Assembly: GCF_018403225.1 (NCBI RefSeq)
Contig: NZ_BOSG01000001.1
Location: forward strand, 124,001-188,000
Direction of reading: 5' to 3'
Source: Paenibacillus sp. J23TS9
GTDB lineage: Bacteria; Bacillota; Bacilli; Paenibacillales; Paenibacillaceae
Length of the DNA stretch: 64,000 bases
Shown here: positions 36,338-44,668 of the stretch, in pieces
Numbering within the stretch: position 1 is the stretch's first letter
Layout of the letters: each line of letters starts with the position of its first letter
Translations under genes and position numbers: made by a program
The notes under the pieces: model-generated
Seen by the model: the letters and a program-made list of their open reading frames with translations, nothing else
What the model was told of the DNA's origin: nothing
Databases searched by the model: none

Positions 36338-37234
36338 ATGCGAAATCCACGATCAGAGAGAGCTGGCTACTTATTCATTCTTCCTTGGTTTCTCGGATTA
36401 TTAATTTTTACACTAGGACCAATGCTGTTTTCTCTTGTACTCTCCTTCAGCAAGTGGGACATCATCACGGGGATTGGCTCCATCGAGTTTGTAGGACTGG
36501 ATAATTTCAAAGCGATTTTTCACGACGAGCTATTCTATCAATCGCTTAAAGTCACGTTTATCTTTGCACTGGTGTCGGTGCCGCTGTATCAAGTAGTTTC
36601 TATTTTGATTGCACTGCTGCTTAATATGCGCACGCGGGGTATGAAAATTTTCAGAATGATTTATTTTATGCCTTCCGTTATCCCAGCCGTGGCCGTTTCC
36701 ATGATGTGGATCATGATCTTTAATCCGGAGTACGGCATCTTGAACCGTGCGCTGGAATGGTTCGGCATCGACGGGCCTGCATGGCTTCAGGATCCAAGCT
36801 ACGCGCTTGGGGCATTAATCGTTATGGGAATTTGGGGCGTAGGCAATACCATTATCATATATTTGTCCGGTCTCCAAGGCGTTCCGGATGAGCTGTATGA
36901 GGCTGCTCAGCTCGACGGTGCGGGTCCGATCCGGCGATTTATGAGCGTAACTGTGCCAATGATTTCGCCGACAATCTTTTTCAACCTCATCATGGGGATT
37001 ATCGGCGGGTTTCAATACTTTACGCAGGCCTTTGTTATGACCAACGGCGGGCCGCTGAATTCAACTCTCTTTTATAACCTGTATTTGTACAACAAGGCGT
37101 TCGTGAGCTATGAAATGGGTTATGCTTCGGCATTATCCTGGATATTGTTCGCTATCATCATGATCTTCACCCTCATTGTCATCCGCAGCTCTTCCATGTG
37201 GGTCTACTACAATGGCGATGATGAACGAGATTAA
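36338..37234 (+). CDS. Sugar ABC transporter permease, MalF type
   Basis: This is a 298-aa CUT1 permease with six membrane helices starting at RAGYLFILPWFLGLLIF. The EAA loop is YEAAQLDGAGPIRRF and the family stretch FVMTNGGPLNST follows. AAGGAGG precedes the ATG. It is the second transport gene of the GH65 operon and partners the permease 15 bases downstream. Confidence 0.93.
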   Translation: MRNPRSERAGYLFILPWFLGLLIFTLGPMLFSLVLSFSKWDIITGIGSIEFVGLDNFKAIFHDELFYQSLKVTFIFALVSVPLYQVVSILIALLLNMRTRGMKIFRMIYFMPSVIPAVAVSMMWIMIFNPEYGILNRALEWFGIDGPAWLQDPSYALGALIVMGIWGVGNTIIIYLSGLQGVPDELYEAAQLDGAGPIRRFMSVTVPMISPTIFFNLIMGIIGGFQYFTQAFVMTNGGPLNSTLFYNLYLYNKAFVSYEMGYASALSWILFAIIMIFTLIVIRSSSMWVYYNGDDERD

Positions 37235-37248
37235 GGAGGGGAAACGCT

Positions 37249-38088
37249 ATGCATACCATACATCATAAGTGGAGTCTGGCACGGATCATAACACTTCTTC
37301 TATTGATTACGGGGGCCGCGATTGTTCTTGTTCCACTGCTCTGGACGGTGTCTACCTCGCTGAAATCACCTGCGGAAGTGTTTCAGGAATCATTCATTCC
37401 GAAGGTATGGCACTGGGATAACTATAAAAATGCGGTTACAGCCGTTCCATTTTTTCTGTTCCTGAAAAATACACTGTTGATCCTCATTCCGGTCATGATC
37501 GGAACGGTGTTCTCTTCAGCGCTGTGCGGTTACGGTTTTGCTCGTTTCAAATTTAGAGGAAAGAAGTTTTTGTTCCTGGTCCTGCTTGCGACAATGATGC
37601 TGCCGGGACAGGTCACCATGATCCCGATGTTTATCATGTTCAAGGAAGTTGGCTGGGTGGATACCTTCTTACCGCTGATCATACCGGCGTTCTTTGGTGG
37701 AGGGGCATTTAACATCTTCCTGATCCGTCAGTTTATGCGCGGCATTCCTAAGGACCTCGACGAAGCGGCATTCATGGATGGGGCATCCCGATGGAGCATC
37801 TTCACACGGATAATGCTGCCGCTGAGCAAGCCTCCGCTGATTGCGGTCTCCATCTTTACCTTTATGGGAGTGTGGAATGACTTCCAGGGGCCGCTCATTT
37901 ATCTGAATACGAATACAAAGTATACACTTGCACTCGGATTATCCATGTTCAAGGGCTTGTACAATGTGGAATGGAATATGCTGATGGCGGCAACGGTGCT
38001 GATTATGCTCCCGGCCATTATCGTATTTTTCTTCCTGCAGAAATACTTTATTGAAGGTATTTCCTTGTCGTCAGCCATGAAGGGATAG
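37249..38088 (+). CDS. Sugar ABC transporter permease, MalG type
   Basis: This is a 279-aa CUT1 permease with six helices, the PLLWTVSTSLKSPAEVF periplasmic start, the EAA loop DEAAFMDGASRWSIF and the C-terminal FFLQKYFIEGIS. TAAGGAGGGG precedes the ATG. As in the other two importers of this window, no ATP-binding subunit is encoded nearby. Confidence 0.93.
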   Translation: MHTIHHKWSLARIITLLLLITGAAIVLVPLLWTVSTSLKSPAEVFQESFIPKVWHWDNYKNAVTAVPFFLFLKNTLLILIPVMIGTVFSSALCGYGFARFKFRGKKFLFLVLLATMMLPGQVTMIPMFIMFKEVGWVDTFLPLIIPAFFGGGAFNIFLIRQFMRGIPKDLDEAAFMDGASRWSIFTRIMLPLSKPPLIAVSIFTFMGVWNDFQGPLIYLNTNTKYTLALGLSMFKGLYNVEWNMLMAATVLIMLPAIIVFFFLQKYFIEGISLSSAMKG

Positions 38089-38124
38089 GCTGTGAAATGA
38101 TTACGGAGAGAAGAGGGGAATATG

Positions 38125-40323
38125 ATGAAGCAGGTGAGCAGCAGACATCCGTTTCCGGTTTATTTAACGTCAGGAGAATATATCAAAACCATCGGGACGC
38201 AGGATGGATATTTCCCGGATTTCGGGCATCATCTTGCAGGAGAAATGGGCGGTATTTGGCTTCATCCGATCAAGCTGCTGGACGGCTTCTGGCTTCGGGT
38301 AAAAGATAAAAAACGTGATATTTCCGTATGGACGAAAGCCGATGAATTCATTAATTACGCGTGGGGCAGTGAATTCCGCTACGACCATGGCCTTGGACAT
38401 ATACCGATCTCGATCAAACGAACCCAGTTCGCACCGGAGCTTGAAAAGGGCATGGTCGTGCGCTACGAGCTTCATAATTATTCGGATCAGCCTACGGAGC
38501 TTGAGCTTGAACTGCTTTGCCGAACCGATCTTCGGCCAGTATGGTTTTCGGAAGAAATCGGAATTCAGGACGGGCAGAAGGACAGCTTCGTAGAGGTATC
38601 CGATTGGTCTGGTATGGCTAAGGACAGCGGAAATGACTGGTACGTTATGGTTGGAGCAGATATGCCTGACGTTACGGGGCAGCAGCTGAACTCGGGGGAT
38701 GATCTGATTGGACCGGAATGGACAGCAGGCAAAGGAACGGGGCTTTCGATCACATCAGAGATAACACTTGCACCAGGTACGGTGTACACATTTTATGTTT
38801 ATATTGCCGGATCTTATACCTCAAGGGATGATTGTGAAGCCACGTATGCCCGTTTGCAGAGCCATGAACAGTTGTTCGCCGAAAAGATGGAGAAATACGA
38901 GCAAGTTGACTCGATGTCCCATTTTGAGGTGGAGGGAAAGAGTCGGCTCAATGATATTTTCAGTTGGGTAAAATGGAACACCCAGTGGCTCGTACAGCGT
39001 GTGGACTTTATTGGGAGGGGATTGACCGCAGGTTCACCACATTATCCATGGTGGTTTGGCTGTGACAACTCTTATTCCATTCAAGGGCTGATGGCTATCG
39101 GGGATTTCCAGCTTGCGAAGGATACCGTGGATATTCTGCGCAGGATGTCCTGGGAAACCAACGGCAACGGGAGAATTGTCCATGAAATTACGACGATGGG
39201 TGCGGTAGCGAATCCTGGAAACACGCAAGAAACGGCTCATTTTATTGCCATGATCTGGGATATGTTCTGCTGGAACGGAGATATCGCCTTTTTACAGGAA
39301 AATTACCAGATTTGCGTCAAAGGTTTTGACTGGCTGCTTCAAGAAATGGATCCAGACCAGGATTTATTCCCTTCGGGCTACGGCATCATCGAAATCTCCG
39401 GACTTAACATGGAGTTGATTGACTCCGCAGTATATACGGCACAAGCAGCAGGGGCATTATCTCAAATGAGCCGGACGCTCGGGGATACAGGGAATGCTGA
39501 TGAATATGAAGCACTCGCAAACCGGATGAAAACAGCAATCAACGATATGTACTGGATAGAAGGCGAAAGCCTGTTCGCTGATGCGGTCGCTCCGAAAAAG
39601 GATATCATTCCGAAGGTGGATCACCTGGTCCGTATCGCTGAAAAGCATGGTATTTCCGGATACCGTGAGTATTTGGAAGGGCTGCTCGGCGGTCATGAAG
39701 ATGAGAATGCTGACCGCGGCTGGCTTCTCAACAAAAACTGGGTCATCGTGACTCCGATGGAAACGGGAATTGCTGACAAAGAGAAGGGAAGACGTGCTCT
39801 GGAGCGGATGCGCACCAGTGAGTTTATCGGAGATTACGGCACGTATTTATCCGGGTTATACCGGAATGAGATCATGACGATCTCAACAGGAGTGCATGCC
39901 GCCGCGGAGGCAGCTTATGGCAATGCGGATGCAGCTCTGGATTTGCTGCAGCGGATGATGGGCACATTCTCCAAGGCTTTGCCAGGTTCCATGAACGAAA
40001 TGTCACCGGACTATGGCTGTGCAGTGCAGGCTTGGACGGTGTACGCGATGGCTGTTCCGCTCATTCGTCATTTCGTAGGGATCAAGCCGATGGCACATAT
40101 GCGTACGCTGCATATAGCACCGCTGATCCCAACGGAATGGGAAGGCAAAAAAATCACGTTAAAACATATGCGGATCGGAGACGCCACGGTTGATGTTATG
40201 CTGCTAAGTAATCAGGGAACATTACGGGCGGATATTATCAATTCATCCGGATATAAGATTGTTCTGGAGTGGAATGGTCAAACTTATATATCGGAAGAGA
40301 AGCAGCTGTCGATTACACTGTAA
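38125..40323 (+). CDS. Large (alpha/alpha)6-barrel glycosidase-like protein, putative debranching-type
   Basis: This is a cytoplasmic protein of 732 aa without signal peptide. Residues about 1-270 are beta-rich (a supersandwich-like domain with ISIKRTQFAPELEKG and VRYELHNYSDQPTELELEL). Residues about 285-660 form a six-hairpin barrel with PWWFGCDNSYSIQGL, NGNGRIVHEITTMG, SGYGIIEISGLNMELID and PGSMNEMSPDYGC. The overall shape recalls amylo-1,6-glucosidase/GH15-GH63-like enzymes; I cannot assign a family or the catalytic acids with certainty. Of two adjacent ATGs, 38125 has the better spacing to AGAGGGG. Its place between the importer and pgmB suggests it trims imported oligosaccharides for the GH65 phosphorylase. 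Confidence 0.75.
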   Translation: MKQVSSRHPFPVYLTSGEYIKTIGTQDGYFPDFGHHLAGEMGGIWLHPIKLLDGFWLRVKDKKRDISVWTKADEFINYAWGSEFRYDHGLGHIPISIKRTQFAPELEKGMVVRYELHNYSDQPTELELELLCRTDLRPVWFSEEIGIQDGQKDSFVEVSDWSGMAKDSGNDWYVMVGADMPDVTGQQLNSGDDLIGPEWTAGKGTGLSITSEITLAPGTVYTFYVYIAGSYTSRDDCEATYARLQSHEQLFAEKMEKYEQVDSMSHFEVEGKSRLNDIFSWVKWNTQWLVQRVDFIGRGLTAGSPHYPWWFGCDNSYSIQGLMAIGDFQLAKDTVDILRRMSWETNGNGRIVHEITTMGAVANPGNTQETAHFIAMIWDMFCWNGDIAFLQENYQICVKGFDWLLQEMDPDQDLFPSGYGIIEISGLNMELIDSAVYTAQAAGALSQMSRTLGDTGNADEYEALANRMKTAINDMYWIEGESLFADAVAPKKDIIPKVDHLVRIAEKHGISGYREYLEGLLGGHEDENADRGWLLNKNWVIVTPMETGIADKEKGRRALERMRTSEFIGDYGTYLSGLYRNEIMTISTGVHAAAEAAYGNADAALDLLQRMMGTFSKALPGSMNEMSPDYGCAVQAWTVYAMAVPLIRHFVGIKPMAHMRTLHIAPLIPTEWEGKKITLKHMRIGDATVDVMLLSNQGTLRADIINSSGYKIVLEWNGQTYISEEKQLSITL

Positions 40324-40361
40324 AACCTAGAAGTTGGATAGTCAAGCAAGGAGGCATAATA

Positions 40362-41030
40362 ATGAAATTACAGGCTGTATTATTCGATCTGGATGGAGTC
40401 ATTACCGACACGGCAAAATATCATTTTACAGCATGGAGGCAGATGGCGGAGCGGATTGGAATAGAGATTGACAGTGATTTTAATGAGTCGCTTAAAGGCA
40501 TTGAGCGCATGCAGTCACTGGAGCGGATCTTGATTCACGGGCAGCAGGAGCAGAAGTATTCACAAGCTGAGAAGGAAGGCCTTGCCCAGGTGAAAAATGA
40601 GGAGTATGTATCTCTTTTGGCAAACCTTACGCCTGAAGATACCTACCCGGGGATTAAGGAGCTTCTTCAAGAACTGCAGGAGAACAAGGTTTGCGCAGTG
40701 ATTGCGTCAGCCAGTAAAAATGCACCGCTGATTCTGGAGGCACTCAAGCTGAATACTTATTTTCATTCCATTGTAGATCCAAGCGGAGTTCCCGGCAAAC
40801 CCAAACCGGATATCTTCTTGAAGGGTGCAGAGCAGGCAGGAGCCGAACCGTCATTTTGCATCGGGGTTGAGGATTCCCAGGCTGGCATTGAGGCTATCAA
40901 AACAGCCGGCATGTATGCGGTGGGAATTGGCGATGACAGAATTCTCAGACCGTCCGGGGCCGATATCGTATTTGAATCCACAGAGGAGCTTACTCTTCAG
41001 CGGCTGCTCGCTGCAGCCCATATGATCTAG
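40362..41030 (+). CDS. pgmB: Beta-phosphoglucomutase
   Basis: This HAD-superfamily enzyme of 222 aa interconverts beta-glucose-1-phosphate and glucose-6-phosphate. Motif I DLDGVITDTA carries the nucleophile Asp and the acid/base Asp two residues on. The cap domain carries SLKGIERMQSLERIL, motif II is VIASASKN, motif III is the Lys in GKPKPDIF and motif IV is GVEDSQAGIEAIK. ATG 40362 follows AAGGAGG. It is the last gene of the operon and takes up the product of the GH65 phosphorylase, so the pair identifies a phosphorolytic pathway. Confidence 0.95.
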   Translation: MKLQAVLFDLDGVITDTAKYHFTAWRQMAERIGIEIDSDFNESLKGIERMQSLERILIHGQQEQKYSQAEKEGLAQVKNEEYVSLLANLTPEDTYPGIKELLQELQENKVCAVIASASKNAPLILEALKLNTYFHSIVDPSGVPGKPKPDIFLKGAEQAGAEPSFCIGVEDSQAGIEAIKTAGMYAVGIGDDRILRPSGADIVFESTEELTLQRLLAAAHMI

Positions 41031-41040
41031 AGCCATCAAG

Positions 41041-41085
41041 AAAAGGCAGCCCAAGACATTTGACTTGGGACTGCCTTTTTGTTTT
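41041..41085. terminator. Terminator between convergent GH65 operon and YesN-type regulator
   Basis: AAAGGCAG-CCCAAG pairs with CTTGGG-A-CTGCCTTT, followed by TTGTTTT on the plus strand and A-rich on the other side. Confidence 0.88.
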
Positions 41086-41116
41086 CTCTATCTAACCTCC
41101 GTAGGACAGCATTCAA

Positions 41117-42661
41117 TCAATTCGAGGAATGAAGCCATACTTTTTCACGGTATTCCATGGGAGAGATTCCTTCGAGCTCACGGAATACCCGATTGAACTG
41201 CTTGACATTCTCGAACCCGACCTGCTCCGCAATTTCATATACCTTCCGGTGTGTTTCTTCCAGTAAGCTTTTGGCTTTTTCAATTCGAACTTTTTTTAGA
41301 TAAGGGACAAAGCTCATTCCTGTAACATGCTTAAAGGTTTCACTAAAATAGGAGTAATTCAGCGACACATGATTGGAGACGGTGGCCATGTTGAGCGGCT
41401 TATCGTAATTCTGCCCGATATAATCGATGGCTGCTTTCATTTCGGCATGCCCGATATGTGCATCCTTAATGTCTTTGATATAACCGTCCAGCCGCAGCAG
41501 CAGATCCTCCGCATCGTGGATATAGCCGCTAATGGTCTCGTTGTGATATAGATAGCCTATTTTTTTATAGCTCTTCAGAATTTCTACCGAGGCTTCCCCG
41601 TAGCTTGTAAACACCTGGTCAAACACGAGCTCGTTGAGCAGGCGGCTGAGATTTTCGAGATAGGAGATGTCGTAACGTTTGATTTCCTGCAGATCCATAA
41701 TCTCATGCCACAGTTCTTGGATTGCCTGCTTTCTTCCGGTTCCCAGCAAATTGGCCAGCCTGCGGATCTCTTCCTCTGGAGGCTCGTGCGGTATGGAGAG
41801 ATCGTGGGTATTATCCGAATAATAAAACAGGGCTGTGCCTGGCTTCGTTTGCAGAATTTTATATTTTAGAGCCTGCTTCGCCTGAATATAGCTGTATTTA
41901 ACCTGTCCCGGTCCTGCGGTCTTTGCACTGATACCGATCCAGACAAGGAGCCGTTTGTCATGTAAATGTTCAATGAAGGCGGGAAAAACATCCTCATTGG
42001 AAGTGATAACGATTAGATTTTGATCCTTATCCTCGAAGCAGATGGAATGATCACGGTTAAAATACTCAGACCATAGCTTTTTCAAGGCATTGTTGTGCTG
42101 CTGCTCTCCCTTCATAATTGCTGTGAAATAAGGCTGATTTAAGAGTTGAAGACCGGCTTTGGCACAGCGGCGCTGAATTTCAAACTCTGGAAGATCCGGA
42201 TGAAGAAATATATAGTTCAGCTGGTCAGCAGCATGCTCTTCCCGGTGTTTACTCATTTCCTCCCGTTCACGGTTTAAAGCCTGAATCTGCTTCAACTCAC
42301 CCGTGATCCGGTTTAAAGCCTGATGCAATTCTTCGCGTACAATAGGTTTCAGCAAATATTCACGGACTTTATACGTGATAGCTTCTTTTGCATATTGAAA
42401 ATCATCATAACCGCTTAAAATCATGACTGCCGGAGGCAAGGTTTCACGATTCAGTTCCTGGATCAGCTCCAAGCCATCCATGCCTGGCATACGTATATCG
42501 GTAATAATAATATCCGCCTTTTCCCCGCGATACAGTTCAAGCGCTTCTGACCCACCAGCGGCCAGCCTGATGCTGAACTTGGATGGATACTCTCTTTCAA
42601 TCATGGCCTTCAGGCCTGTTCGAATGTTTCTCTCGTCATCGACAATTAGAAGTCCGTACAT
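41117..42661 (-). CDS. AraC-family response regulator, YesN type
   Basis: This is a 514-aa protein with a receiver domain (1-120; DDE at 8-10, Asp55 in DIRMPGMDG, Lys in LLKPIVREEL), a central region and a C-terminal AraC double HTH (NMATVSNHVSLNYSYFSETF, then VYEIAEQVGFENVKQFNRVF). The start MYGLLIVDD at 42661 lies one base after the kinase stop and uses a GGAGG inside the kinase's last codons; the ATG at 42679 would destroy that arrangement. It is the partner of the kinase at 42663 and the likely activator of the LplB/YtcP importer upstream. Confidence 0.93.
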   Translation of the reverse strand: MYGLLIVDDERNIRTGLKAMIEREYPSKFSIRLAAGGSEALELYRGEKADIIITDIRMPGMDGLELIQELNRETLPPAVMILSGYDDFQYAKEAITYKVREYLLKPIVREELHQALNRITGELKQIQALNREREEMSKHREEHAADQLNYIFLHPDLPEFEIQRRCAKAGLQLLNQPYFTAIMKGEQQHNNALKKLWSEYFNRDHSICFEDKDQNLIVITSNEDVFPAFIEHLHDKRLLVWIGISAKTAGPGQVKYSYIQAKQALKYKILQTKPGTALFYYSDNTHDLSIPHEPPEEEIRRLANLLGTGRKQAIQELWHEIMDLQEIKRYDISYLENLSRLLNELVFDQVFTSYGEASVEILKSYKKIGYLYHNETISGYIHDAEDLLLRLDGYIKDIKDAHIGHAEMKAAIDYIGQNYDKPLNMATVSNHVSLNYSYFSETFKHVTGMSFVPYLKKVRIEKAKSLLEETHRKVYEIAEQVGFENVKQFNRVFRELEGISPMEYREKVWLHSSN

Positions 42662-42662
42662 A

Positions 42663-44576
42663 TCAGGATACGCCTCCATTCAAGTTGAAGTAGGGGATTT
42701 TCATCATAACCCGCGTGTATTTTCCTTCCTCACTCTCGACCCACAAGCCGTACTCATGGCCGTAGAATAGCTGCAGCCTCTGGTGAACATTGCGTAAGCC
42801 GATGCCGTTGCCGCTACGCATGCCGTGTGGAGAAGCACTTGTCTCAATCAATGAGGTAACCGGATCATCCGACTCCAAGGAACGGATTTTATTGTTTAAC
42901 AGCATGGTCTTCTCTGATGACATTCCGGCTCCGTCATCTTCAATGACAATGACCTGTGTCCGGTTGACGGCACAGGTTCTTAGCGAAATATTCAAATCTT
43001 CATTGCCTGAAGCACTGCTGCGCAGGCCGTGTTTAACCGCATTTTCAATGATTGGCTGCAGGGACATTTTCAGAACCTCAAGGTCGAGATCCTGCTCCTG
43101 CAGTTCCGTATGGAAATAAATCCGCTGGTCGAAACGCAGGTTCATCAAAGCAATATAATGGCGGATATGATTCATTTCCTCACGCAAACGCACATATTCA
43201 CTGCTCCATCTCAGGTTATAACGCATCATGCTTCCAAGAGAGGTCAATGCGTCAGATATGGGCCGCTGATCTTCCACCTCGGCCATCATTTTGATATTTT
43301 CCAGCGTGTTGTAAAGAAAATGGGAATCGATCTGATTCTTCAGTGTTTTCAGCTCGGCTTCTTTCGTAGCGGATTGCTTATTGACCGCATCGGCAATTAA
43401 TTCATTGATCTTGTTGATCATTTTTCGGAAGTGATGGGTGAGCTCACCGACTTCGCTGCCCCCGCCCACCGGGAGCTGGATGTTGAAATCGCCGAGGCGG
43501 ATTTTTTTCATGGAAAGCGTCAGCTGCCGCAATTTTTTCAAAATCAGTGAATTGAGAAAAAAGGTGGAAACAGACAGGATCGCAATCAGGATTACATTCA
43601 CGAGCAAAATGGTATTGCGTGTGTTATTCAGCTCAGCCAGCACGGCCTGCATGGATGTCATATGCACCACGTACGCCTGGATGCTGTCTATGTACGTATA
43701 AACGACGAGATAAGGCTTGCCGGACAAGCTCAGTTTAAAGTGGGACAAGGTTTTCTCGTCTGTATGGTAAAGCTTCTCATTAAGCTTCGCATCAGCAAGA
43801 TCAGTGACGGTGAGCAGGGGATGATCGTCAGCGTAATACAACCGTCCGGTGTCATTCATAATGAGCATTTGTGATTGATCGCTATCGTGAATCTTATAGG
43901 TACTCGGAAAAAAACTAGTCAGCAGCATATCAATCTGAATCAAGCCCACATGTTTTCCTTTTGGATATTCAAGTTCTCGAAGCAGGGACATTTTCTGGCG
44001 GAATTCTTTTTCATCCAGAATGAGATTATGAATGGGTTCCTTATCCCGCTCGGAAATTTGCCATAAACCAGCCCCATCCAGACGGTTCAGCTCCTCATGC
44101 CAGGGCTCAATTTGAACGCGGCTTTCTTTCAAAAAAACCGGCCAAATCTCGCTGATGAACGGATTATCCGAGAAAATGCGGATATGCTCAATATCCGGAT
44201 TATTGAATTGGAGCCGCAAAATATTATTCACGGTAGTATTGCTGAACTCAATCAGCTCTGATGTATCCGGCTCACTTGAGCGGTCGAGATAATACATGAC
44301 ATCACGATCGGAAAGAACCAACTGCACTGCCCGTTCCATCGTCTCCATATTGTTCCTGATGTTGGTTTTCTCGATTTCGATCGAACTTTCGCTTTTGCGC
44401 ATCACTTCTTTGGTGAAGCTTTCATTCAGCTGCCTGAAAATAATCAGTGAGAACACAATACTCGGAATCAAAATGATGATGATATAGGAGAAAAAAAGGC
44501 GCTGCTGCAGTGAATAATGCTCGAGCCTTTGTATGAAATACTGTACCAATGAGCGTAAGCGTCTGAGCAATATCAT
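42663..44576 (-). CDS. Sensor histidine kinase, YesM type
   Basis: This is a kinase of about 637 aa. A transmembrane helix lies at about 28-50 (LFFSYIIIILIPSIVFSLII), an extracellular sensor domain runs to about 290, then a second helix, HAMP, the His_kinase domain with QIDSHFLYNTLENIKMM (His about 419) and HATPase with PIIENAVKHG, VIEDDGAGMS and GIGLRNVHQRLQLFYG. The residues before the His (DS) replace the usual NP of the family. The start is uncertain: ATG 44576 is preferred because the longer frame begins within the terminator at 44613-44649. It sits immediately upstream of its regulator. Confidence 0.9.
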   Translation of the reverse strand: MILLRRLRSLVQYFIQRLEHYSLQQRLFFSYIIIILIPSIVFSLIIFRQLNESFTKEVMRKSESSIEIEKTNIRNNMETMERAVQLVLSDRDVMYYLDRSSEPDTSELIEFSNTTVNNILRLQFNNPDIEHIRIFSDNPFISEIWPVFLKESRVQIEPWHEELNRLDGAGLWQISERDKEPIHNLILDEKEFRQKMSLLRELEYPKGKHVGLIQIDMLLTSFFPSTYKIHDSDQSQMLIMNDTGRLYYADDHPLLTVTDLADAKLNEKLYHTDEKTLSHFKLSLSGKPYLVVYTYIDSIQAYVVHMTSMQAVLAELNNTRNTILLVNVILIAILSVSTFFLNSLILKKLRQLTLSMKKIRLGDFNIQLPVGGGSEVGELTHHFRKMINKINELIADAVNKQSATKEAELKTLKNQIDSHFLYNTLENIKMMAEVEDQRPISDALTSLGSMMRYNLRWSSEYVRLREEMNHIRHYIALMNLRFDQRIYFHTELQEQDLDLEVLKMSLQPIIENAVKHGLRSSASGNEDLNISLRTCAVNRTQVIVIEDDGAGMSSEKTMLLNNKIRSLESDDPVTSLIETSASPHGMRSGNGIGLRNVHQRLQLFYGHEYGLWVESEEGKYTRVMMKIPYFNLNGGVS

Positions 44577-44612
44577 CACATCCGGGAGAATATTTGGGAT
44601 TACAAGACGAAA

Positions 44613-44649
44613 ATCCAAAAAGCCCACGCAAAAATGGGGCTTTTTGGAT
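44613..44649 (-). terminator. Terminator between the binding protein gene and the kinase gene
   Basis: A 13-pair perfect stem (ATCCAAAAAGCCC and complement) followed on the minus strand by TTT. Partial read-through would still feed the kinase-regulator pair, for which no separate promoter was recognised. Confidence 0.8.
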
Positions 44650-44668
44650 GATATTTAATGTGAACCAA

